Below, in pieces: positions 27,448 through 35,991 of a stretch of DNA of 64,000 nucleotides. A program made the position numbers and the translations under genes. The notes below the pieces were generated by a model. It saw only the letters and a program-made list of their open reading frames with translations, did not search any database and had not been told where the DNA came from. The number at the start of each line of letters is the position of its first letter. The first letter of the stretch is position 1. The DNA comes from UBA2365 sp964594045 (GTDB taxonomy: Bacteria; Bacteroidota; Bacteroidia; Chitinophagales; Saprospiraceae): the NCBI GenBank assembly GCA_964594045.1, contig CAZQKR010000007.1, positions 1 to 64,000 of the forward strand, given 5' to 3'.

Positions 27448-28014
27448 ATGAAAAAGTGGATATTTTTTATTTATTTATTGATGCTCATCACTGTTAATTC
27501 ATGCAGTAATTCCAGGCAATCAGATTCCGGTCAAGCGTCTGCAGACGTAACGTTGAATGAAGGTCAGGCATCAGTTCAAGATAATGAGTCAGATGCCAAC
27601 GCATTGGGCGTGGCAAAATCCCTGCCTGATTTTTCTACCCTAGTTGCCGCAATTGAAGCCGCTGGCGTTCAGGATGCCGTGGTCAATGCCGGGCCATTGA
27701 CTGTATTTGCACCCACCAATGAAGCTTTTGATAAATTACCGGCTGGAACCCTGGAAGATTTAGTGAAGCCTGAAAACAAGTCAAAGCTGGCTTATATTCT
27801 TACAAATCACGTAGCTCCTGCAAATTATCCTGATAATCAGCTCAAAAAGGAAGCTGAGAAAGGCAGGAAATTATACATGGCTTCAGGAAAATACCTTGAA
27901 GTGAGTAATGTAAATGGCGAATTGAAAGTTGGGGGAACAAAAATACTCAAGACGGTCAGGGTGAGTAACGGTTGGATTCATGTAATTGGAGATGTCTTGG
28001 TTCCAGCTGAATAA
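27448..28014 (+). CDS. Fasciclin (FAS1) domain lipoprotein
   Basis: The 188-residue protein has a lipoprotein signal peptide (lipobox VNSCSN) and one FAS1 domain (about 55-185). Motifs include SLPDFSTLVAAIEAAGVQD, GPLTVFAPTNEAFDKLPAG and the closing SNGWIHVIGDVLVP. FAS1 domains act in adhesion or protein contacts at the cell surface. It is the first gene of the run leading into nosZ, with the cytochrome c gene starting 34 bp after its stop. A link to N2O respiration is inferred only from this position. The ATG at 27448 is preferred over the in-frame TTG at 27442. Confidence 0.88.
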   Translation: MKKWIFFIYLLMLITVNSCSNSRQSDSGQASADVTLNEGQASVQDNESDANALGVAKSLPDFSTLVAAIEAAGVQDAVVNAGPLTVFAPTNEAFDKLPAGTLEDLVKPENKSKLAYILTNHVAPANYPDNQLKKEAEKGRKLYMASGKYLEVSNVNGELKVGGTKILKTVRVSNGWIHVIGDVLVPAE

Positions 28015-28048
28015 GTTGATATTTTTTAAGCATTATAATTTATACAAG

Positions 28049-28510
28049 ATGAGAAAGTTAAATATTGTTTTATTATTAGTCTCGTTTATTTTCCTTGTTT
28101 CCTGTGGAACAAAAGACGGCAATTCGGAATCAGGTGCTGTAAAATCCCCGGAAACTGAAAAAGCGGCTGTCGATCCCAAAACGGATAAAGGTGTGGGACC
28201 GATCACCAGTCTTGAGCTGGACAGCAAAATAGATGAGGCAATGGCTGTTAAAGGCCATGAAATTTTCCAGGCAAAGTGCACAGCCTGTCACAAACCTGAC
28301 CAAAAATATATAGGTCCTGCTCCAAAGGGAATCCTGGAAAGAAGATCACCAGAATTTGTGATGAACATCATTCTAAATCCTGAGAAAATGATAGCTGAAA
28401 ATGATCTTACCAAACAAATGGTCGCTGAAAACAATGGAGCGGTGATGGCCAATCAGAACCTTTCAGAAGAAGAAGCAAGGGCGGTGCTGGAATATTTCAG
28501 AACACTCTAA
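28049..28510 (+). CDS. Lipoprotein monohaem cytochrome c
   Basis: The 153-residue protein starts with a lipoprotein signal peptide (lipobox Cys19, IFLVSCG). A low-complexity linker follows, then a class I cytochrome c domain with haem-binding CTACH (Cys77, Cys80, His81). Met residues in the C-terminal part (for example NNGAVMANQNLS) could be the second axial ligand. The protein would be anchored in the inner or outer membrane facing the periplasm. As the gene directly before nosZ it is the likely electron donor to the CuA site of nitrous oxide reductase. The ATG at 28049 begins exactly at the signal peptide; the longer open frame upstream overlaps the fasciclin gene. Confidence 0.88.
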   Translation: MRKLNIVLLLVSFIFLVSCGTKDGNSESGAVKSPETEKAAVDPKTDKGVGPITSLELDSKIDEAMAVKGHEIFQAKCTACHKPDQKYIGPAPKGILERRSPEFVMNIILNPEKMIAENDLTKQMVAENNGAVMANQNLSEEEARAVLEYFRTL

Positions 28511-28627
28511 ACAACAAACAGTACAGGTTCAGGTCAGCATATTTAATTCACTTTTGAATGAATATTATCCAATGTGAAAAAGACAAGTTAAATGACCCAG
28601 ATTAATTTATTTTCAAAAATTATTAAT

Positions 28628-30598
28628 ATGAAACATAATCTTAAAATATTATTTGCAATTTTTTCAATCGCCACAATCTTTTTAGGTTGTGCGAAAAAGA
28701 GCAATTCCGGAAATTCCGGAGCAATCTCCGGGGACGCTGCAGAAAAAGTATACATTAAACCAGGTGAACATGATGAATTTTATGCTTTTGTTTCCGGAGG
28801 TTTTAGTGGACAATTGGCTGTTTACGGACTGCCTTCCGGCAGATTATTCAAAGTGATACCTGTATTTTCAGTTGATGCTGAAAAAGCTTATGGTTTTAAT
28901 GAAGAAACCAAACCAATGCTTCAAACTTCGCATGGGTTTGTACCTTGGGACGATTCTCATCATCCTGATCTCTCTCAGACAAAAGGGGAAATTGATGGCA
29001 GATGGTGTTTTATCAATGGAAATAACACGCCCAGAATAGCAAGAATAAGTCTGGAAACTTATGAAACTGAAGAGATCATTGAGATACCCAATAGTGCCGG
29101 TAATCATAGTTCCTCATTTGTGACTGAAAATACAGAATACGTTGTTGCCGGTACAAGATTTTCTGTTCCAATACCTCAGAAAGATATGCCGATCAAAGAC
29201 TATAAAAGCAATTTTAAGGGAGCTATATCATTCATAAAGGTTGATCAGAAAAAAGGCAATATGAACATTGAATTTCAGATATTGATGCCTGGGTTTAATT
29301 ACGATCTTGCACATCCGGGAAGGGGTAAATCACATGGATGGGTGTTCTTCACTACTTACAATACGGAAGAAGCCAATTCATTGCTTGAAGTCAATGCTTC
29401 ACAAAATGACAAAGACTTTATCGCAGCAATAAACTGGCAAAAAGCTGAAGAATACATAAAAGCCGGAAAATTTAAAACAATGCCGGCCAATTACGCTCAC
29501 AATGTCTATGATGAAGCTACACATACTGCAACATCCAAAATGAAAAAAGAAGTCAGGGTTTTGGATCCGGCAGATTGTCCTGGGCTGGTTTACTTTATGC
29601 CGACACCTAAATCTCCACACGGTTGTGATGTTGACCCTTCCGGAGAATACATCGTTGGAAGCGGTAAACTGGCAGCTTCTCTCACAGTACATTCATTTAC
29701 AAATATGAAAAAGGCAATTGATGATAAGGCGTTTGACGGAGATGCTTATGGAATTCCAATCTTAAAATATGAAAAGACCATTGCCGGAGAAGTTAAACAA
29801 CCTGGGTTAGGCCCATTGCATACTGAATTTGATGGGAAAGGAAATGCTTATACCACTTTCTTTATTTCTTCTGAAGTTGTGAAATGGAAACTTGGTACCT
29901 GGGAAGTAATAGACAGAAAGCCTACATACTATTCTGTAGGACACCTTATGATCCCGGGAGGAAATTCACAGAAACCATTTGGTAAATATCTTGTGGCAAT
30001 GAATAAAATAACCAAAGACAGATATTTACCAACAGGACCAGAAGTTACCCAGTCCGCACAACTTTATGATATTTCCGGAGAAAAAATGGAATTATTGCTG
30101 GACTTTCCTACAGTGGGTGAGCCTCATTACGCAGCAGGATGCCCTGCTTCTTTACTCGAAGCAAGATCTAAGAAATTCTATAAACTGGAAGAAAACAAAC
30201 ACGCCTATGCAACTAAAGCGGAAAAGGATGCCAAAGTTGTAAGAAAAGGGAATGAAGTACATATTTATATGACCATGATCAGGAGTCATTTTGCTCCTGA
30301 TAATATTGAAGGTATAAAAGTAGGAGACAAAGTATATTTTCATGTAACCAATCTTGAACAAGATTACGATGTGCCACATGGAATTGCAATGATTGGGGCA
30401 AATACATCTGAACTTTTGATCATGCCTGGTCAAACCGAGACATTTGTCTGGGAACCGAAGCAGGTTGGTGTATGGCCTTTCTATTGTACCGACTTTTGTA
30501 GCGCATTGCATCAGGAGATGCAGGGTTATGTCAGGGTATCACCCCGGAATTCCAATATTGCGCTGACCTGGACTCTGGATGGTGAAGCACTCAATTGA
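28628..30598 (+). CDS. nosZ: Nitrous oxide reductase, clade II (Sec-exported lipoprotein type)
   Basis: The 656-residue protein begins with a Sec-type lipoprotein signal (FAIFSIATIFLGCAKK) rather than the Tat signal of clade I enzymes. The seven-bladed propeller carries the His-rich segments of the CuZ site (DSHHPD, GRGKSHGW, KSPHGCDVDPSGEYIVGSGK, GPLHTEFDGKG, GEPHYAAGCPA). The C-terminal cupredoxin domain holds the CuA motif with Cys620, Cys624, His628 and Met631 in FYCTDFCSALHQEM. It reduces N2O to N2 in the periplasm, the last step of denitrification. The start at 28628 is placed at the signal peptide; an upstream in-frame ATG at 28592 adds 12 unlikely residues. All maturation genes follow downstream. 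Confidence 0.96.
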   Translation: MKHNLKILFAIFSIATIFLGCAKKSNSGNSGAISGDAAEKVYIKPGEHDEFYAFVSGGFSGQLAVYGLPSGRLFKVIPVFSVDAEKAYGFNEETKPMLQTSHGFVPWDDSHHPDLSQTKGEIDGRWCFINGNNTPRIARISLETYETEEIIEIPNSAGNHSSSFVTENTEYVVAGTRFSVPIPQKDMPIKDYKSNFKGAISFIKVDQKKGNMNIEFQILMPGFNYDLAHPGRGKSHGWVFFTTYNTEEANSLLEVNASQNDKDFIAAINWQKAEEYIKAGKFKTMPANYAHNVYDEATHTATSKMKKEVRVLDPADCPGLVYFMPTPKSPHGCDVDPSGEYIVGSGKLAASLTVHSFTNMKKAIDDKAFDGDAYGIPILKYEKTIAGEVKQPGLGPLHTEFDGKGNAYTTFFISSEVVKWKLGTWEVIDRKPTYYSVGHLMIPGGNSQKPFGKYLVAMNKITKDRYLPTGPEVTQSAQLYDISGEKMELLLDFPTVGEPHYAAGCPASLLEARSKKFYKLEENKHAYATKAEKDAKVVRKGNEVHIYMTMIRSHFAPDNIEGIKVGDKVYFHVTNLEQDYDVPHGIAMIGANTSELLIMPGQTETFVWEPKQVGVWPFYCTDFCSALHQEMQGYVRVSPRNSNIALTWTLDGEALN

Positions 30599-30671
30599 TT
30601 TTTGATGATAAAATAGGTTTTGAGTAAGGTGTTTTGAAATGAGTATAATTAAAATTGTATTTGTTTTGAAA

Positions 30672-30686
30672 CACCAATTTTTGGTG
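30672..30686. promoter_or_regulatory. Small palindrome in the nosZ-downstream gap
   Basis: CACCAA-TTT-TTGGTG lies 14 bases before the next start codon, in the 102-bp gap after nosZ. It may be a processing or attenuation hairpin that sets nosZ expression apart from the accessory genes, or a regulator site. Confidence 0.35.
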
Positions 30687-30700
30687 ATTAAAATTCAGCA

Positions 30701-31300
30701 ATGAAAAAATCAAGGATAATAATGATCAGCGGTGCTTTACTATTGTTGACATTATTTGTTTTTCCCCTTTGGAATATTACACTTGAAGCACCTCAGTATC
30801 CTATTCCGCTAGGCATGGACATTCATATCAACAAGCTTACTGACGATAATCCAAATGATTTGCAGAATATCAATCTCATGAATCATTATGTTGGCATGAA
30901 GGATATTCCTGATCACATGAAAGAGTTTGAGTTTTTTCCATATGTTGTGATATTTATGGTAATTATCGGTGTTTTGTTAGGATTAAAGGCAAACTACAAG
31001 TGGTTTCTTGCCTGGTTTATAGCAATGGTGATTCTTGGGACATTGGGAATGTATGATTTTTATTTATGGGAATATGATTATGGTCATAACCTTAACCCAC
31101 ATGCAGCCATAAAATTTACAAATGAGGATGGAAGTCCAATGGCCTATCAACCACCGTTGATTGGAACAAAAACTATCTTAAATTTCACCGCACATTCCTA
31201 TCCAAGAACCGGCGCTTACTTTTTGGCTTTGGGGATGCTTTTGTCTTTGACAGCTTTTTTTATGGGACATTTGCAAGTAAAAAAAGAGTTACGAACATAG
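30701..31300 (+). CDS. Four-helix membrane protein of the nos cluster (NosB-like position)
   Basis: The 199-residue protein has four hydrophobic helices (about 6-25, 79-97, 100-122 and 172-192). The loop between the first two helices (about 26-78) and the one between the last two (about 123-171) hold several His and Met residues (GMDIHINKL, GHNLNPHAAIKF, FTAHSYPRTG) that could bind copper. It is directly downstream of nosZ and upstream of nosL. Clade II nos clusters often carry a membrane protein here (NosB), but I cannot confirm homology by eye. Copper handling or electron transfer for NosZ is a reasonable inference, not shown. Confidence 0.65.
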   Translation: MKKSRIIMISGALLLLTLFVFPLWNITLEAPQYPIPLGMDIHINKLTDDNPNDLQNINLMNHYVGMKDIPDHMKEFEFFPYVVIFMVIIGVLLGLKANYKWFLAWFIAMVILGTLGMYDFYLWEYDYGHNLNPHAAIKFTNEDGSPMAYQPPLIGTKTILNFTAHSYPRTGAYFLALGMLLSLTAFFMGHLQVKKELRT

Positions 31301-31325
31301 AATTATCAACAAGAGTTAGCTATTC

Positions 31326-31784
31326 ATGACTATGGATTTTAAAAATAATTCCGGATTTCTGGCAATGCTTATATTGTCATGTATAATAATAATTTCGTGC
31401 GATATAAAACCGGAGCCAATCCAATATGGCCATGATGAATGCAGTTACTGTAAAATGACCATTGTTGATAAGGCGCATGCAGCCCAGCTTGTAACGAAGA
31501 AAGGCAAGCAATATAAATTTGACGCTATTGAATGCCTGGTATGGAATATCAATGAAGTTCCTGAATTGGCCTCAAACAGTATTATGTTGGTTGCAGATTA
31601 CCAAAGTCCCGGGAATATGTTGCCGGCAGAAAAAGCCGTATACATCATTTCTACCGGCATTAAAAGTCCGATGGGTGCCAATTTGTCTGCTGTCGTCAAT
31701 GAGCAAAAAGTTGATTCACTGATCCAAAATTACGGAGGGGACAGATACAACTGGGATCAACTTTTGGAGGAATTAAAGGATTGA
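31326..31784 (+). CDS. nosL: NosL copper chaperone lipoprotein
   Basis: The 152-residue protein has a lipoprotein signal (lipobox Cys25, IIIISCD) and the NosL Cu(I)-binding segment with Cys39 and Cys42 (HDECSYCKM). The family motif KFDAIECLVWNINE follows. NosL is an outer-membrane or periplasmic lipoprotein that delivers copper to apo-NosZ together with NosDFY. It sits between the four-helix protein and nosD (1 bp gap to nosD), in the standard order. Either ATG at 31326 or 31332 could start it. Confidence 0.92.
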   Translation: MTMDFKNNSGFLAMLILSCIIIISCDIKPEPIQYGHDECSYCKMTIVDKAHAAQLVTKKGKQYKFDAIECLVWNINEVPELASNSIMLVADYQSPGNMLPAEKAVYIISTGIKSPMGANLSAVVNEQKVDSLIQNYGGDRYNWDQLLEELKD

Positions 31785-31785
31785 A

Positions 31786-33018
31786 ATGATCAGAGCCGCG
31801 TTCATTTTTTCTTTATTTATGGTTGTGAGCGGATTACAGGCCAGGGTGATTGAGGTTTGCAGCACTTGCAGGGTGAAAACCATCAAAGAAGGGATCCGTT
31901 TGGCAGTGCATCATGATATTGTACTTGTCAAAAAGGGTTATTATAAGGAGTATAATATTGAAGTCAGAAAGCCTTTGGTCATCAGGGGTGAAGGACACGT
32001 CATCATCGATGCGCTGGGTAAAGGTCACGTTTTTCAGGTATTTAGCGACCAGGTAACCATAGAGGGCTTTCATTTAAAAAATGTGGCGCACAGTTACACA
32101 AAGGAATATGCGGCGGTCCTTCTTTTTAAAAGCGATCATTTTAAAGTGCTCAACAACAGTTTTGAAAAGATTTTTTTCGGAGTTTTGGCAGAAAAATCAA
32201 AAAACGGATTTATAAAAGGGAATATTATTCGGGGTATTGCCCGGGATGAGGCCGGATCGGGTAACGGAATCCATCTCTGGCATTGTGAAAACATTGTGGT
32301 TGAAAAAAATAAAATTTCCGGGATGCGGGATGGGATCTATCTCGAGTTTGTAGAAAAAAGTAAAATTCTGGACAACATTAGCGAAAATAATATCCGGTAC
32401 GGATTGCACTTCATGTTTTCCAACGATGATGAATATCACTACAACACATTCAATAACAATGGAGCAGGGGTTGCAGTTATGTTTTCCAAGAGGATCAACA
32501 TGACAAAAAATGTATTTTATAACAATTGGGGACCATCTTCTTACGGTGTGCTGTTGAAAGAGATTTATGATGCCAGGATCGAACAAAATACGTTCCGGGA
32601 AAACACTACCGGAATATATCTTGAGGGCAGCACCAGGATTAACTATGAACGGAATAATTTTATAAAAAACGGTTGGGCTGTTAAAGTTGTGGGTTCATCC
32701 TATAACAACATATTCACAAAAAACAATTTTTTGCACAATTCATTTGATGTGTCCTATAACAGTAAAATCAATGACAACTCATTTGAAGGGAATTACTGGA
32801 GTTCCTATCCCGGATATGATCTCAACTGGGATGGCATCGGGGATGTGCCTTTCAGACCGGTCAAACTGTTTTCTTATGTTGTAAATAAAACACCTGAAAC
32901 TATTATTTTACTGCGCAGCCTGTTTGTCGATATGATCAACTTTTCTGAAAGGGTGAGCCCCGTATTTACTCCGGATGATCTGTCTGATGAAAAACCTTTA
33001 ATGAAGCCTGTAAAATGA
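31786..33018 (+). CDS. nosD: NosD periplasmic copper-site assembly protein
   Basis: The 410-residue protein has a signal peptide (about 1-19) followed by a right-handed beta-helix built of short repeats (CASH/PbH1 type), such as KNGFIKGNIIRGI and YNIFTKNNFLHNSFD. NosD acts with the NosFY ABC transporter to build the CuZ cluster of NosZ. The start follows nosL by one base and the stop overlaps the nosF start by 4 bp (ATGA), so the genes are translationally coupled. Confidence 0.93.
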   Translation: MIRAAFIFSLFMVVSGLQARVIEVCSTCRVKTIKEGIRLAVHHDIVLVKKGYYKEYNIEVRKPLVIRGEGHVIIDALGKGHVFQVFSDQVTIEGFHLKNVAHSYTKEYAAVLLFKSDHFKVLNNSFEKIFFGVLAEKSKNGFIKGNIIRGIARDEAGSGNGIHLWHCENIVVEKNKISGMRDGIYLEFVEKSKILDNISENNIRYGLHFMFSNDDEYHYNTFNNNGAGVAVMFSKRINMTKNVFYNNWGPSSYGVLLKEIYDARIEQNTFRENTTGIYLEGSTRINYERNNFIKNGWAVKVVGSSYNNIFTKNNFLHNSFDVSYNSKINDNSFEGNYWSSYPGYDLNWDGIGDVPFRPVKLFSYVVNKTPETIILLRSLFVDMINFSERVSPVFTPDDLSDEKPLMKPVK

Positions 33019-33722
33019 TCACAATAAAGAATTTAATTAAAAATTACGGCAAACTCGAAGTAATAAAGGGTATGGATTTGGTCATCAAATCCGGAGGAAT
33101 TTTTGCCATTCTTGGTCCGAACGGATCAGGAAAAACCACACTGATCAAAAGCATTTTAGGAATGGTCATTCCAAATCAGGGGGAAATAAAGGTAGACGGT
33201 AGTAGTGTGATAAAAAAACATGAATACAGAAAAGAAATCGATTATTTACCACAGATCGCAAATTTCCCCAATAACCTAACAGTCAGAGAATTGATCAAAA
33301 TGGTGAAAGATCTGAGGAATAAACCTACGAGAGAAGATATGTTGATCGGACTTTTTGGATTAGAGGATTTTCTCAATAAGAAACTCGGGAATCTTTCGGG
33401 AGGTACAAGGCAAAAAGTCAATCTGGTTCTGGCTTTCATGTTTGATAGTTCACTGGTCATTCTTGACGAACCAACTTCCGGTTTGGATCCTGTTTCTTTA
33501 ATCCGTTTGAAAAAACTCATTCTGGAAGAAAAAGCAAGAGAAAAGACGGTATTGATCACTTCGCATATCATGGATTTCGTGGAAGAAATTTCTGATGAGA
33601 TCGTTTTTCTGCTTGATGGGAAGATTTATTTCCAGGGAACCGTTAATGAACTCAAGAACCAAACGAAAGAGCATGATCTGGAGCATGCAATTGCAGCAAT
33701 TTTAATGAAGGAGTATGTTTAA
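33015..33722 (+). CDS. nosF: NosF ABC-transporter ATPase
   Basis: The 235-residue protein has all ABC ATPase motifs: Walker A GPNGSGKTT (34-42), signature LSGGTRQKV and Walker B LVILDEPTSGLDP, with a switch His in TSHIMDF. It energises the NosDFY complex for CuZ assembly. It overlaps nosD by 4 bp and nosY by 8 bp. Confidence 0.93.
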   Translation: MITIKNLIKNYGKLEVIKGMDLVIKSGGIFAILGPNGSGKTTLIKSILGMVIPNQGEIKVDGSSVIKKHEYRKEIDYLPQIANFPNNLTVRELIKMVKDLRNKPTREDMLIGLFGLEDFLNKKLGNLSGGTRQKVNLVLAFMFDSSLVILDEPTSGLDPVSLIRLKKLILEEKAREKTVLITSHIMDFVEEISDEIVFLLDGKIYFQGTVNELKNQTKEHDLEHAIAAILMKEYV

Positions 33723-34497
33723 AATCATTAAATATAGTTTTTATGACCTGATGCGTAGCCGGTGGAGCTATGTGTATTTCGTTTTTTATCTTGCTCTGGG
33801 ATTTGTATTATTATTTTTAAACAATGATGTTTCTAAAGCGGTCATCACTCTGATGAATATCATTGTCGTATTAACACCTCTGATCGGCACTATTTTCGGA
33901 GTGATGTATTATTACAATTCAAGGGAATTTACCGAACTGTTACTGGCTCAGCCTATCAGAAGAGCCACCATTTTCATTGGACAATACCTGGGTCTGTCAC
34001 TTTCACTTTCCATAAGTCTCGTTCTTGGACTTGGCATTCCCTTTGTCCTTTATGGAGCTATTCAGACTACCGCAATTTTTAATTTTCTCTCGTTGTTACT
34101 TACCGGAATGTTTCTTTCTTTTATTTTTGTTGGTATATCCTTTATCATAGCACTTAAGAACGAGAACAAAATAAAAGGATTTGGCTTTGCCATAGTGATG
34201 TGGCTCCTGCTTGCCATAATTTATGATGGTCTTTTTCTTATTACTTTATTAGTTTTTGATGAATATCCTCTTGATAAGTTCTCGTTAGTGGCCACAGTGT
34301 TCAATCCGATTGACCTTTCAAGGATCTTGATCTTGCTGAAGCTGGATATATCCGCGCTTATGGGTTATACCGGGGCTGTTTTTGAAAAATATTTCGGAAC
34401 ACAACTTGGGTTATTTCTTTCCTATCTTTCTTTGACTTTATGGGTTATTTTGCCTGCCTGGGCTATAGTGAAGATTTCAGGGAGAAAGGATTTTTAG
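33715..34497 (+). CDS. nosY: NosY ABC-transporter permease
   Basis: The 260-residue protein has six predicted transmembrane helices, as expected for NosY, with the usual ABC-2 layout (start FKIIKYSFYDLMRSRWSYVY, later TPLIGTIFGVMYYYNSREFT and LLLAQPIRRATIFIGQYLG). It forms the membrane part of NosDFY. It overlaps nosF by 8 bp and ends the nos operon; the long AT-rich gap after it marks a boundary. Confidence 0.92.
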   Translation: MFKIIKYSFYDLMRSRWSYVYFVFYLALGFVLLFLNNDVSKAVITLMNIIVVLTPLIGTIFGVMYYYNSREFTELLLAQPIRRATIFIGQYLGLSLSLSISLVLGLGIPFVLYGAIQTTAIFNFLSLLLTGMFLSFIFVGISFIIALKNENKIKGFGFAIVMWLLLAIIYDGLFLITLLVFDEYPLDKFSLVATVFNPIDLSRILILLKLDISALMGYTGAVFEKYFGTQLGLFLSYLSLTLWVILPAWAIVKISGRKDF

Positions 34498-35018
34498 AGT
34501 TTTTTTGGTCGTTTTTCAATTTTATTATTTAAAGAAGTTGGTTGATTAATAAAGCAAATGCATTTTAAAAACGAAAAACCCTATGCATCTATTCCATTTG
34601 GATGAATTAGATCATTCGTGTAATGAAAGAGTGTAGTCATTCGAAATTCAAGCTGACATTTTTAATAATTTGAAAAAATTCAATGCGATATTGTATGTCA
34701 ACTTGAAATGATAAATATGTGGTATATTCAATTAATAAAGTAATATAATTATTATAATAAATAATATTAAAATATAAATTAAACTTATTTAATACCAATA
34801 TATATTGTCAAATAATTTAATTATCAAAACTAAAATATAATATTAATTTTAAGATCAAAATATAAGACTATTAATATTTAAATATCAAATATTATGTCTT
34901 ATAAAAGACAAATTGATATTATTACAAATAATAAATTGTATGTTTAGTTTTATAATTTTATTTTTGAAAAGCAATTTGCACAGTTATTAGTTGACAGGTA
35001 AATTAAATATTTAGGAAT
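34498..35018. other. Very AT-rich intergenic region after the nos operon
   Basis: No gene is supported. From about 34720 the sequence is almost pure A/T. TATAAGAC (34861-34868) and GTCTTATA (34896-34903) are inverted copies enclosing further AT palindromes. A promoter for the next gene is at the right end. The composition change from the nos operon is abrupt, as at the edge of inserted DNA. Confidence 0.5.
34936..34966 (+). promoter_or_regulatory. Predicted promoter of the SnoaL-like lipoprotein gene
   Basis: TTG at 34936-34938, a 20-nt spacer and TATTTTTG at 34959-34966 match the Bacteroidota consensus. The ATG follows 52 nt later. Because the region is so AT-rich, a chance match is more likely than elsewhere. 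Confidence 0.45.
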
Positions 35019-35558
35019 ATGAACACAAAATACTGGCTATTTGGACTGATTATTACGCTAATAATGGGTTGTTCTCCCCAAATGAATAATGGAAAAATTA
35101 ACAATCAGAAAATAGGATCAACAATGAGTACAATAGAAAAAAACAAACAAGTAGTTCGACAATTTTATGAAGAAGGATGGAATAACCGGAATTTTGAGAT
35201 AGTACATAAAACGCATTCTGAAAAATGGATTCATCATGATCATTCTAACCCCAATGACATCGGAGGAGGACCCGAAGGCAATATAAAAAGAATGAAAGAC
35301 TTAGTTCAGGCATTTCCTGATTTAAAATTTTCAATAGATGAAATGGTTGCTGAAGGTGATAAAGTTGTGGTTCGATTCATTGCTTCCGGAACCCATAAAG
35401 GACAGTTTGGACCACTTCCTGCTACTAACAAAAGCGTTAGTATGACAGGTTACATCACACACAGAATTGAAAACAGTAAAATTATTGAAGACTGGGTAGT
35501 CCGAGACACCTATGGTCTTATGATACAACTTGGAGTAATTAATCCGGGGAAAAAATAG
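35019..35558 (+). CDS. SnoaL-like (ester cyclase/NTF2-fold) lipoprotein
   Basis: The 179-residue protein has a lipoprotein signal (lipobox Cys18, LIMGCSPQ), a ~20-residue linker and a SnoaL-like domain (about 40-175). Motifs include VVRQFYEEGWNNRNFEIV, HHDHSNPND, VAFPDL-type VQAFPDLKFSIDEM and HRIENSKIIEDWVVRD. Relatives range from polyketide cyclases to proteins of unknown function, so the reaction is not predicted. Surface or periplasmic anchoring is expected. The gene stands alone in AT-rich DNA. Confidence 0.85.
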   Translation: MNTKYWLFGLIITLIMGCSPQMNNGKINNQKIGSTMSTIEKNKQVVRQFYEEGWNNRNFEIVHKTHSEKWIHHDHSNPNDIGGGPEGNIKRMKDLVQAFPDLKFSIDEMVAEGDKVVVRFIASGTHKGQFGPLPATNKSVSMTGYITHRIENSKIIEDWVVRDTYGLMIQLGVINPGKK

Positions 35559-35991
35559 AAAATCATAATAACCATATGGCATTACCAAAAGTGGGGATAA
35601 TTGGCTTTGTTTAGGCATAAGTGCCAAAAATTCACAACCTTCTTTAAAATTAAACCCAAGAATTCTAAAGTTGTTTCTTTTCATTTGTGATCACAAATAA
35701 CTCAAAATAATGATTTGAATTATCTTTTCAATCGTTAACAAATAGACAGGTTATTTTTCGTAACGGGCTGGAATAAACATGGATTAAACGATTGCCTACC
35801 GAATCTATTCAAAAATAAATAAAACATTATAGTATTGGAAATAATTTATAAATTATAAAAAATATAATATATCTCAATAATGAATGTCATTTGTTCAAAT
35901 TCGGATATTAGTTAAGATTAATGGAAATGAAATAATTAATGTTAAAACTATAATAGAATTATTATTGATTTAATAAAAATATCTAAAATAC
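35559..35991. other. AT-rich intergenic region with a 16-bp palindrome
   Basis: No supported gene. The main structure is the perfect palindrome at 35683-35698, annotated separately. The rest is AT-rich, without a promoter consensus that stands out. Confidence 0.45.
35683..35698. promoter_or_regulatory. Perfect 16-bp palindrome ATTTGTGATCACAAAT
   Basis: The palindrome contains the TGTGA/TCACA half sites used by CRP/FNR-type regulators, but without the usual 6-bp spacer, so it is not a standard CRP site. It lies ~300 bp upstream of the T9SS protein gene and ~125 bp downstream of the SnoaL-like gene. Function unknown. Confidence 0.35.

Noticed and set aside
35331..35684. 117-codon minus-strand open frame
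   Set aside because: It lies mostly antisense to the SnoaL-like gene and has no family resemblance.
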